Below are positions 1 to 12,900 of a stretch of 64,000 nt of DNA, piece after piece. The position numbers and the translations under genes were made by a program. The notes below the pieces were generated by a model. That model had not been told where the DNA came from. It made no database searches and saw nothing but the letters and a program-made list of their open reading frames with translations. The DNA lies in the NCBI GenBank assembly GCA_022494885.1, contig JAGVSM010002660.1, positions 1 through 64,000 of the forward strand. The letters are read 5' to 3'. Within the stretch, counting starts at the first letter, position 1; each line of letters starts with the position of its first letter. Source of the DNA: Micrasema longulum. Lineage: Eukaryota; Arthropoda; Insecta; Trichoptera; Brachycentridae.

Positions 1-310
1 ATTGAATGAAGGAAATATGGGAGCCTACACAGTTACAAAGCTTCACTGAATAGTTTTAACTGTTTATGAACTGAATAACGTTCAGTATTCTGCTTTTGTT
101 TTAATGACGGCATATTTTTTTATGTAGACATATTATGCACTTTGTTTTTTTTTAAATTGGTTACTACATAATGTCTTAGATTTTTTTTGAGCGATTTCTT
201 AAAATCAACCAAAACAACAATAAAAATAATAACCGCCAAAAATGAAATTGTCCATTTATGGGAAAAAAAATCTGTGTTTGGGCAGATTAACATTAAAATT
301 TGCAGATAAC

Positions 311-490
311 TCAGTTCAGTATGTAAAATAGAACCAGAACCCTTGAAGAGTGCATTTGATTCGATAGCTAATCTCTGGTTCAAATGCTGAAGAAGGAAAT
401 TGAGTGAAAATAACTCCACCTCATTGTGTAGTGATTGACGCATTTGCCTTTCACGCTTGAGGTCCCTGGTTCGATTTTTATTGTTCCGAG
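311..490 (+). mobile_element. SINE family C copy
   Basis: AAATAGAACCAGAACCCTTG, GATAGCTAATCTCTGGTTCA, GGAAATTGAGTGAAAATAAC then TCATTGTGTAGTGATTGACG and CCCTGGTTCGATTTT, the same order as at 15215. Downstream of MADD's stop. Confidence 0.65.
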
Positions 491-725
491 ACTGGGACTC
501 AAAACGAAAGACTGATCAACTTACATTATTTGTAAGAAAAACGATCCCGCTCCATTTTAATAGTAATCCTTACGTAGAGCAAATCGATAAATAATTATGA
601 AAATTACAAATAGTTACCAAATAATATTTTAATAATCATTTCATTTTCCATGGTATGCATGAGGGACCTACGCAATTTTTAGTTTCGCCGTTTCCGAAGA
701 TGAACGGCAATGATTGCCGCCCTGG

Positions 726-963
726 TCAGCGTCTCCTGGGCGGGGAGCCTGACGGGTCCTGCGAGGACTGGCGGGAGAGGGAGGCGTGACGCTGTGGGAT
801 GACGAACTCGGCAGTCCGCTGGGGAGTCACGAAGGGGTTGGGGCCGGCGTAGGGGCCCGAGATGGAGCCCTGGCGAGCCATTCTCCGCGGGGGACCTTCC
901 GCGGGTTTCTCCGGAGACTGAGTTTGGGAGTTTGGACTCACTTGGGTTCTTTGTCCAAAAGCG
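726..963 (-). CDS. MADD: MADD last coding exon 34
   Basis: Acceptor CTAATTTTTTAG, phase 2 matching exon 33. Encodes residues 1939-2017: a Ser-, Pro- and Arg-rich tail ([20 protein letters not shown]) ending SPPRRR and TGA at 726-728. The composition continues the disordered Pro-rich tail of exon 33. The 3' end of the transcript is not fixed; possible AATAAA (477-482) and ATTAAA signals on the minus strand follow. Confidence 0.88.
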
Positions 964-3900
964 CTAAAAAATTAGTCATTTTTGAATTCAAATACGCGAG
1001 TGTCATCGTTATAAAAACATAGTTTTCATTACATAATGAGTATATTGAATACAACTAAAAAAAATGCATATTAAAAATTAATACAAGTAGGATTGGACAG
1101 GCTGTACGAACATAAACATTTGTGAAAAAAATCCGTTTATTTTACCAATTTAAATACCGCCGAAATACTAAAATCAACATATTATATAATCTTTCCCCTA
1201 ATTTTGCGAATAATCTCAAAGGAGTATATCTTAATAAACAATAATATTTAAGTTTACGTGAGCAAAAAATATTTTTTAAAAACAAACAAATATATTTCTA
1301 TCTGTTTTGTAAAATTCTGTAATTGAAGAAATAATAATATACCTATGGATGAGGAATTTTATCGAACAAACATCTACAAATTGTTTTTAACCTAGCCGGA
1401 CCGAAATGGATGACACGAATCCCGTATAGACCGATTTTAATTCAATAACTCTAGTATTATTAAAGCTATATGCCTTATTTTTTTTGTAATCGTGAAAATA
1501 ACAGAAAGAGGCATTTTCTTGTTTTTGTTTTTGAATTTTCAAATCGTTTTATATTAAACAAAAAAAGACGTAAATAATATAAGGGTCGATTTCACTTTAT
1601 ACACATTAGCATTCGGTAATCTTACAAAAATAAATAAAATACACGAATTAGTCAAATATGTGTAAGTGAAAATATGAATAAATTATTGCACGATCATAAA
1701 CACTTCACAAATTTTTATTCTCGTGACGCTTTACAAGTAGGTGCTGGGGTCGTTTGGTCCCCTCGTTCGGATCATGTGTAATTTTAGGATGCTTAGTGAG
1801 GAAAAGGTTTTAAAGTGTGTATTCTTATTAAATTACTTTATTAAATAAAATAGAACATTTCCTTATCCTTAGGACACTGCATTCGTGCTCCAATTTCTGC
1901 TGAACATTACACCACGAGGCCGACAATTTTAATATATGTTATATTATAATTATTTATTGTATTACCTATAATAAAATTTATTCATTTATTTAATGAAAGG
2001 TAAACACATTATAATTACACGGTGAGACTTAATTATCTAAACTCGATCTTTGTTTATAATTAATAATAGTTTATGTATTCTGCATGTTAGTAATTATTAT
2101 GTCAGTCCTACTGAATTGCTCAGTCAGTAAGAAGAAAAGTGAAACGTCGCAGAAGTATCAAGAAATAAAAAAAACTCACCTATATTCCTGGGGATCTGGC
2201 ATTGTGTTATGTCTTCCTATGGGGCTAGGCCCAGGGGGCTGCGCGCGACGAGGGGGTATGGCCGGGGGGCTGCCCACGAGCCCCCCTTGAGAATTCTGCC
2301 GCGGAGGTATGAGAGGGGGCGGCGGATGCCTCGGGGGAGGAGTGGACCCAACCACAACTTTACTTTCCTCTACGTTTGCCCTCTCGATCTCCCTTTCTTG
2401 AGCCTTAATAGGTGGGGTGCTTTTACCTATGTCTGTTTCTGGCGCCCTTCTCGCAGTCTGTTTCTGTGGCTTGGCATCCACTGTGGGGTGGACCTCCTCT
2501 GCAGGAGGTAAGTCTTGGGCGTTAGAAGGCCTTCTTGCTGCCTGTTGAAGGATTTGCTTTTTCTGCTCTTGGCCAGCAGCTAAATATGAGAAAACGCATA
2601 ACACTGCATAGCATATCTGTTCCGCCTGAAAACAATTTCATTGTTTTATTTAACTAATTACATGCTTATTATCCTATGGTATATTTATATAAATTGAACA
2701 CATATTTTTAATGACGACCACATATTGCGGATAGGGTTTTTCAAATGTGTTTTGATGTACAAAGTAAATCTACCTATAAACATAATTCTAAGTAATACGT
2801 TTTATTTATATGTTTATTGTGGATAGAATATTTTTTTTAAGCATTTTAAAAAAATATTTATTTACTTATTTATTGCAATGTTCATTCCTTTTATATTTTT
2901 TTAAAACAAATATGACCTTTTTATTTATTTCCAAAATTGGTATACAAGATAAAGAATAAAAATACATATGGTATGTATAGGTAGACACATAAATTAAAAT
3001 AATGTTTCTTTCTCTCTCTAATACAGTAAAAATTCGTGAGCGTAAATAGCGAGGGAGTTCGTTTTATATTCCGTTTTATTTTCTAAACAAGTTCCTTTAA
3101 ATTAGATATTATATTCCAAAAGAAACAATTTTCTATTGTAAGTAGGTTTTGGATAAGGTAAGTATCATGTATTTTTTCAATTTAAATTGAAATCTTGGAA
3201 TATTTATTTTCGATAGTACATAACTGTCACTACAAATGGTAAACTTCAGTTTCATTTACTTTCAAAAACACCTACCAAAGTATAAGATAAAAATCAAATA
3301 TCTTGAAACATTATATGAGTTGAGTTATTTTACATTATACTCCTTTCTTAAAAATATTTAAAATAAAATTATGACTATAATTGCACTTGAAAACACTAAC
3401 TTATTGATATATTTGAAAATAATATTAATTAAGCATACATTACAAAAGTACAAACATTTATCAAATAATATTTAATTTGAAACAACTTATTTCATTAGAC
3501 AACCTGATTTAATCAGACAAATGTCAGCCCAATTTTCATACATTACAAAGTTAGATGAGAGTCTTTTTATACGATGGTAAAAATCCAAAATCGTTGAACG
3601 TTATTTACGATATAAATATAATCATGTTTTTAATTGCAGGTAAACACATTATAATTACACGGTGAGACTCACTTATTTCCACTCCATTTCCTTTCATTTA
3701 ATGTTTACCTGACAGTAGCCACCAAATAAGTAAATAATAATATGTATATATTTTATTTCATTTATTTTAATTTTATTTATTCTGGATTTTTAAAGCTAGT
3801 ACATAAAACAAAAGTAGAAATATATTGACAATACTAGAGCCAAAGAAAAAAATTCGTTCATCTCAATTCATTTGAATTTTACCGTGTCTTGTGGATTTGC

Positions 3901-6900
3901 AAGATACGTATTAAATGGGCCAATCTACATATTATTCCGATTTTAACTAAATCAAGCCTGACCGTCCAATTTAAACAGGTTGTCTGTAAGGTTCTTTACC
4001 TTTTTCAATCCAGCCTACTCTACATAGAATGAGCGAGAAATCCCAAGAATTTTTATCCACGAAAAACAGTGATTTGTATTTTATTTAAATTACAGTAAAT
4101 ATATGGTAAATTACGTTAGATTGGCTAGTTTTCAAAATATCAGTAGATAGATAAAATAAAATTGAAACACACAAATTTAATAAGTAATATTGAACTTAAA
4201 ATGTATATGAAAAATTTAAGGATGATGATCAGCTTCGTGGGATTTTTCGCACATACCAGTGGAACCGTATATTCGTAAATATTCAACGCGTTATCCATTC
4301 GGGGTGTTTTGGTATCACTCAAAAAAAAGTCTCCCGTTCGAGATGTTTCGGAATCACCAGAGCGCTCGTTATAAATCAGCACTATTCAATTTCGTAATAC
4401 GACAAAATCGACCCCGAGTAACGCCTGCTAATGTCACTCAACATAAACATTCCCGTTTTCAGTGTAGTATCTCGGTTATGCCATAAATGCCTTAAAAAAT
4501 AATTTACTTCGTTTCGGTTATTATTTGGGGAGGGGTTACACTTCAGGATATCTCTATCCGGCACGTCTGCTATTTACGAAGCCACTTCGGGTGGATTCCG
4601 AAACATTCCGAACGGATAACGCATCGAAGCATTACCAATATGCAGTTAGGCCGATAATCGCCCCGTGGCCACGGGTGGGATTAAAAAGGTAATAACTATA
4701 TAATGTAAATAAAATGACCAACTAAAATGCTTACAATGAACAGATACAGATGCGTGTAGTGAACCATCGAAGGTGATCTAATATCTACAGTTACAAACTT
4801 TCTAGAAGTATTCCATCATTCAATGTGTGCATTAATTTAATGGAGAAAAATCTATGAAGGGTCTTAGAGATTTCGCAGGCCTAGAAAACATGCAAAATAA
4901 AAAAAGATGAAACAATTCTTTACAGGCAAACATAAAATAAAATAAACAATATTATTGCAAAAAATATTCCATAGGTCAACAAAAAACATTTAATCAGTAA
5001 ATCTATTTTTCTAGATGCATATTTTAGTTAAATTGAGTTTTATCGATTTTACTGTCACTGTAGGTGTATATCGAAAACACTCGATCCTAGGAATCGTAGT
5101 AAGAATACATGCGGCGATTTATTTTACAATTTATGTATCTTCTGAAGGTTTTTCATTATTTTACATGATTTTTTATGAAAGTAGAGCAGAAATATAATAG
5201 AAGATCCTTGGCTAAGATTGACTAAAAAATTAAGACATGCAAAAAAAAATGTTATGCCAAACAAATTTTTTTATGTGTTATTTTTTTTAATTTAATGGTA
5301 AAAACATTTATAAGATTTTCTTTTATTTTTATTTACTGAGGAAAAAACAACAGTTTTACATATATGGAATACAGAAAATAAGAATATATATAAACTAAAA
5401 TATAAATTTTCCACGGTGATGTAAGCTAAGGTATCAAAATAAAAGCAATTTAAAAATTGATAAATGGTAAGCACTCAAAACTTGGATATAAAAAATAAAA
5501 TAATAATACAAAAATGTATATATTGTTTAGTAATAAAAATAAAATAAATAAAAATAAAATAAATTTAAAGAATAAGAAAAAATACAGTTAAATAAAAATA
5601 ATTTAAAAGGTACAAATATAATAATGAACATACATACATGATAACTGACATCGTATAATTGAACGGGTGCACTGTCTATAAGGAATCTTCTATATTTCAT
5701 AAAGGAGAGATGAAAAATGTCTGCGTGACCGGAGAGAACAGTATTATATTAATGACATGATCTAAAGAAAAAGTTGTTTTTCCTTGAGTATGTCCTAGGT
5801 ATTGGCAAATAAAATGTAGTATGCAGTATTGTTCTGTTAGGTACAAAATATTCTAAAGCACTTGTGAGTAAAGGGCAGTCTTTAAATATATATTACACCA
5901 CTTAAAGGGTTAAATTTATTTTTGAATTCAATACTTTATTGTAATTTATTATTTCATTTTTTGGATTATTTAAAACAAATTAAACATGTTAAAAAGCTAA
6001 TCAATCAGGCTTTATAAGCTTAACATTTAAAAGTACACTCAATAAAACACGCGTGCTAATAAAAATAAGTGTGTACTTACCATGGAAGATCTGTATTTTC
6101 TTTGGGTAACCTGACGTGTTTTGGGATCTGTAAATAATAATGCATTGAACTTTGCGGTTTTATGAAATATGTTGTTTAGATAAACAATCAAACGTCCTGA
6201 TTTCCCAAAAAAAGTAGTCAATGTTTCAGTAAATATTTTTAAAAAACAGGTTTTATTTTCTCATTTCTTTACACCCTGGAGGATTTTAAAATACGTCAGT
6301 TATGGTGATACTTAATACATTAAAAAATAATATTATGAAGACACTATAAGCTAGTTTTTATACAAAATGACTAATACAAACATAACTTTGATAAATTTGC
6401 AAAAAACATTAAATTTAGTTCGAGTCAAACAATTCAATAACCACTAGTATGTTCGTTCTTAAGAGAGTACATCAAATCTATATATAACGTGGCATTGTCT
6501 TGTACGGCACATTGAAGCTAATGCATTTTATTTAATCAGAAACGTAAAAATAATTGTTTATTGTATTGTACGAAAACACTAAATCCGATTTCATTCTTCT
6601 GTCTCTTTTGTTAAATAAAATTTAATGTATTTAATAAAAAACAGAGTAATGCTCAGCATAGTGAGGTCATTAACTCAGACACTTTGGTAGTATAAATTAG
6701 GTGTTAAGGAATTATTGTAAAAATAAGAATTTAAATTAAAAAAAAACAACTTTTATATGTAGTCTCGCCAATGAACAATAAATATTGCACAGACTTTTCA
6801 CTTTTAAAATGTAATAATTTTTACATGCGTATTTTTAATCCATCAACAGAATGTGTAAACTTCTTTTGTTTAAAGAAAAGACGGCCAAGTTAATTTATTA

Positions 6901-9900
6901 TTCTAAATCAATAAATTCGTTTTTTTATTTTTAAATACAACCAAATTGATATAAAGAAAAAAATTATCTTTCCTCTTTTTATTGCATACAAAATATCGAA
7001 TTAGCACTTGCATTATAGTTAAATTTGTAAATGTAACTTACTAAATTCTTCCAAAATAAATATTCCTCCTTGTGTAAAGCACTTCCTTATATGATCAAGT
7101 CGAACAAAAAACTGTAACAGATACAACACATTAGTAATTAAATATTCATAACAATATCACATGTATTATGTTAGTTGTAATATATAACTCGAATGGTGAC
7201 CAGTTAAATGTTTAAAGAGAGAATGAGAGAACATTAAACACAAAAACGTTAAGTTAATTCAATTAGTTTTTTTGGGGAAAAGTTCAGTCAAAATAAGGTT
7301 TGTTTATGTTTCAAGAAAATCCGTACTTTTACTACCTATGCAATACTAGACTAATATTTGAAAGGCAATCGTGAAATTGATATTGCGAATCATCTATGCG
7401 TCTACATCACCCGCCATGACCAAGCACTAAGCGATCGGAGGCGACATCACATCACATCCCATACAGAGGTAATATTCCTACGGGGCATGCAAATCTGATA
7501 CTGTGCCAACTACGAGTACAACGGTTCATTGTTCGTGTGAGTGTATAAGCTGGTAGAGCGACAGGGCATGCGGGGGGCGGGCGGGCGGGGTGCGGCGGCA
7601 GGCGGCGGCGGCCAGCGGCTACGACACCGGCTACGACAGCGGCACGCGGCTACGGCAGCGGCTACGGCAGCTACAGCAACCATGGCTTACTCGGCCCGGC
7701 CAGAGTTGCGCCATGAAACTTGAGAGATGGTCTGCTCTAATGTGACAATGTGACGTTGCGCTAGGTAGCCTGTGTGAGAGTACCGACTGTGTGGAAAGGA
7801 ACAAGTTGACACTCGAGATGGAGATTGCGATGGCTTCGCTAAGTCGTAACCGTCTATTCGGTGGCATGCGTAACTGTCTGCATGATGGCCGTCAAACAGT
7901 TTTGTAAACCAAATCACTTATCCAAATAATATAACAGCGCTAAAATGGGTTTTTCGAAAACAAAAATAACATACAAAAATTCAACAATTTTCTGTGTGAG
8001 GGTAAGTTGTGAAAAAATCATAACTAAAAAGATGCTAAAAGATCAAAATGATTCGAAAGCCTCAAACTACAGGTAAGCCCTCTACTCTAAACAGTCAGTT
8101 GCTAAGTATGTCAGTCTAACGACGTGATGAAATGACAAGTGTGTGTAGCGGACAGATATGAGAACCAAGGGAACTCTGTACCTCGTAGTCCTGCGCGGAG
8201 AGGTCGACGGTCGACGGTCGACGGGAGTCCGGACAAAGGGAAACAAAACAAAATATATATTAGTTAAGTGCGGCCGCTGGCGCTGCGGCCGGTGTGGGAT
8301 ACGTCCTACTTCACTTGTACCACACACAAGGACCATCTCAAAAGTTCCGAAGCTTCTGGCAGAGCTTTTCCATTCTAACGTGGAATGCGATCACCGATCG
8401 CCGATTCCAATCGGAAGGGAATGAAAAAGCTCACTCGAGACATAGTAAACGCGACTAAAGATTCAATCTGCCAGAAAAGAGTAAATTACTCTCACTCGAT
8501 AGTTATAGGAACTAGAGTCCGGAAATAAGGATAAATATCTCGTTTCAAGATGTAAAAAATTGAATCATCGGATAAATTGAACTGATGTATTATGCAAATA
8601 TAGAAAAATATAGAAGGCCAACAGATAGCAGCATGCAAAACACTGAAACCAGGAAATGACTATTCCTCAGTGAGAGACGGTTTACTTTATATCATATTCT
8701 TACTTCTGAAAGTTATTTCAATCATATCATATTATATAAAATATCAAACTTACAATTAAGATTATGAAATCGAAATCAGAACTCAAAGGATATAATAAAC
8801 AATGATTACAGAGGTTGCAAGCAAAATGCGAGCGGGGGGGACCAAATATAAGTCATGTTCAGATGAGGAAATAGACAGAATGCATCACAATGTTCACCGT
8901 GTGAAACATACTTTACTTCCATTCAGAATTTAAAACTAGAGGAAGGAAATTTTGAGTGGTCCTTGCTACAAACTATATCCGAGATATCTTTTAATCACCA
9001 ATCAAATAGAAAATACCCGATACGATATTTTGTTCAAATCATATGTTGATATGCAAGGAAATTAATTGATATAACAAAAACTGATACTCAAACCTTTTAA
9101 CAATGCTTGATGTGCAAAATTTATGAGATTTAATTTGTCATATGCCCTATATTCAGTTAATATTAGAGACACTATTATTATTATTTCTCGTTATATTTTG
9201 TTGGAACCATTACTATAATTATTTGTTTCAAATGTTGAATTTTATCAAATAAAACACAAGCTTATATTGGTTTTAAGAGAAAACAAGCGAATACTGACCA
9301 AAAAGCCACCATTATTTGTAATTATTCAATGCTGCCATATTCTTCAATAAATGTTTTCAACAGAAGTGGCCCATATGTTTTTAAGATTTTTGATGTATTT
9401 TTGTGATTATAAGAATATTCTTTGATTATTTTTTAGATATTATCATTTAAAAAATAAACATCTACTATGTGTATACTTATATCATAATCAACAACTACTT
9501 AATATAAAAGGGTATATAATTAGTATTAATATGAAACAAACATCAACATTTCAACTGTCATTCCCTAACAATAATCATCTTGCATTATCTAAAATGGACA
9601 ATTGAATCTAAGAAATGTTGAGAATATTGTATGTGTTATTGAAAACATTCATAAAATACGTATAGAGGGTAAAATTTGTTTCACTTGTGTAAAGGAAGAT
9701 TTTGTCCAAAATGGACATTAGATAAAAAATGGAGGCTTTTAAGATATTACTTTGTGATGTAAAATTAAATCGCATATACATTTATAATTTTGTTCCGGTA
9801 AATAAATCATATTCAAAGAGAGACCTGAGAACCAATATATGGCATAAATTATGTAAAATAAATGGCAAACACAGTTTTGAAGCAATTGATCATCAAAGCA

Positions 9901-12900
9901 ATCACAAGAAAAGAAAGCTTTAAATTGAATACTCGCAGAATAAATGTGAGAAATGAAATATCAATTAGTTTGTACGAATTTAAAAAAACCCTCAGTATAT
10001 TTAACATAAAAAAGCAGCGTAAATATGGTTTTATTGGTAGGTTAATAATTTACTTTAAGTACTTTAAACTGCTTCCAAATACCAAGCAATTTGCAGAATC
10101 CTCTCTTCTTATGTTTTATTTATTTACAATTTTAGAAACTCATTAAGGTTACCTATGCACATTACAAGATCAAGTCATTTTCTGTCTCGTCTGATTAGTG
10201 TAGTCATCGTGTCATTTTTAATGTGTTCATTGTACTATACGACATTTCTAAGGCATCCAGATGTTTACTGACTAAGATGGATTGTTCTCATCATCACTAT
10301 GGCAGCATCATCTGCATGACATATGATGTTAATGACCTCATCTCCTTTAGTAGATTCACTACTGTTTTTTATTCTTAAAAGCGTTTTTTTATATTTATTT
10401 ATTCTACTTGTGTAAGAAAAGGCTTTAGGCATGTATATTGTTGTTGTATATTTAGTTATAAAGGTGCTTAACTTGCTTTGTTTCTTTGTTGTTCTCAATA
10501 TGTGTTATTTTCTAAATGCTAATATTATTTATGTCCCGAATTGAGTTGTTGTAACTCCTGGGAATGTAATTCAATGTATTGTACTTGTAAAATACTTTGT
10601 GTTATTTAATTTATGAACAATTTTTTTTATTTTTAAATGTTTATTTCAAATTTCGACCCAACATAATTTAGTTAGTCAGGTAAGTCTTTGTATATAGTGT
10701 TTGTCCATTGCACAGAATTTTTCACTGTCCTGCATCTGTTCTTACTTTTTTAACGTTGTTGTGTTGTCGTGTCTGGTATTATATTTATTTATGTCAGCAT
10801 TTTTGGTACCTGTTATGTCATTGTCTCGTATGTTTCCCGATGCAATTTTGTGTACGTTAAAAAAATTCATGAGAATTGAGCTAGAAACCCACCTGCTGCC
10901 GATGATAATTACCTACCACTGTAAATTGGCGTTAAAATATCTGTATACCTGCAATAGTTTATTTGCGATTTCCTTGAGACTTTGAGTTCGGCTAATCATA
11001 ACGCGAATCCATATTTATGTATTATGTATTATGTATGTTTTAATGCCAGGTACTGATGTTTAAAAATTAAGGATGCTTTTTAACTTTATTTGTAAAAAAT
11101 TGCGATGACTTTAATGTTTTCAAAAAGCAAACGCGTACGGTTGTAAAAATTCGTAATAATCATGTGTACACATTTAGTACAAAACATTAAAATTATTTGT
11201 CAAGGATTGAAATAGAAATTGGATTATTTGAAATCGGGATAGCAACACCTAGAAGAAGATATCTATTTGATACTCATTAATATTTTTTTTTAAAATAAAA
11301 TTTTTAAAAATATATATTTGCGTTTAATGATTTATTGAAATATTTCTAATAGCCGTAAATAACCGTGCCAGAAAATAGGAATCAAGTCTGAATTTCGGTC
11401 TTCTCATACGTAAGACGCGACGCTATCAGGGGTCCACGACCCGATTCAATGCAAAATAATATTGTCTGAAATAACTAAATAGGGGTCTGCTGACGATAAT
11501 TTGATAATTTACATACTGAGGGTTTACTACTCAATAAAATATTATAATAATGGATAAGGTAGTATAAAAATCACAACATTCATAATTAAAGAAGTCCGGA
11601 AAGGAGGGTACCTACCTTGCTATGTTGGAATAGTAGGCCGACTCCCTCCATACAAACTTGTATAAGGCCCCCTTCTCCCGTAGTGCAGTCCTGGATGGGG
11701 AACTCCCCCCCGAGCTCGGCCCCCACCCCTCCTCCGCCGCCCCGCTCCATGGCTTCTTTTATACAGTAATACAACGCCTTGCACTGTGAATAACGAGGAA
11801 ATATTGGCATTAAAAAAACATGTTTATAAATTAGACTTCTGTCTGTGTCCGGGCGGGTGAAGAATGCAGCTCTGTTTGTGAAATAGAAGTAGAATCCTGG
11901 ACAAGTTTTGACGATTCGATTACGCTCCTGATTTTAATTCAACTATGCCGTGTTGTGTCCTTTGAAAGTGTAGAAATACTGACAAGATCTTAAAGAAACC
12001 GGATGCAATCACATTTCATTTGTAATTAGCAAATGAATGTGTATGTAAAAAATGCATTACTTAAAAATTTTATTATTTTTCCATCTGTCAGATTGTTGAA
12101 GAAACAAAATGAACATTTCGTGAGAGTTGCCAGGGTAGTTAATTTTTTTACCCTACTTTGCTCATCTAATGAGATAACTAATAAAAAATGGATATCGGAT
12201 TAAACAACTCTATCGTGGACATTTGACCGAAATTATCTTTTAAACATCAAATATTATTTAACATGATATAAATATATCCGTTTTATGTTAAATAAAATTT
12301 ATTTTATATTTTATGTTTAAAGTTCATTAATTCAATTACTCTTATTAAATGACCCTTTACTTATCTACTCTGTTTTTTTTAAAAAAAATTAAATACAAAA
12401 ATATGAGTGGATAATATTTATGATAAAAAAAAACATATTCATAAAAAAAAAGTATATTAACGGTCTTAAAACGGGGAAGCTATCCCTAGTTAGGCAGTTA
12501 AGATGTATCACCAGCAAAAACCAAAAAATATGTATTTATACTTTCACTACTCATCAAAACTTTTGTATATATATATGTATAGTTGGAAAATTTATATGGC
12601 GTAATTTTTCTAAAAATAACCTCAAGGGCGCTGTCCAATAAATTAATATCCCAGCCCGTCTTGGAGCTGCAAAGCGCATCGACGGTTGGGATTCTAGTTC
12701 CTCATTTCCAATTAAGGTCAATTTAAATAACAACAGATAAGGGCTTGATTACAGCACGTCTAGCAGCTACAAAGCGCATGGATGGCACGAAATCTAGCCC
12801 CCATTTACACTTTTAAGAATTAACAAAAAAATTTAGAGTATTATTGAAATTTAAAAACAAAAAGTAATCATTAAAAGGAGTAAGATTACAACACATCTTG

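Noticed and set aside
786..1022. Plus-strand frame opposite the last MADD exon
   Set aside because: Shadow of a GC-rich coding exon.
2209..2511. 100-codon plus-strand frame opposite MADD exon 33
   Set aside because: Shadow of the Pro/Arg-rich minus-strand exon; no family features.
7541..7723. 60-codon plus frame of Gly/Arg/Ala/Thr in the GC island
   Set aside because: Low-complexity translation of tandem repeats; no conserved sequence.
7687..7917. 76-codon minus frame in the GC island as an extra MADD exon
   Set aside because: No splice sites of fitting phase and exons 30 and 31 already join in frame across the intron.
9862..10146. 94-codon plus frame as a small gene
   Set aside because: AT-driven Lys/Ile/Asn-rich composition, no recognised domain and no promoter or splice support.
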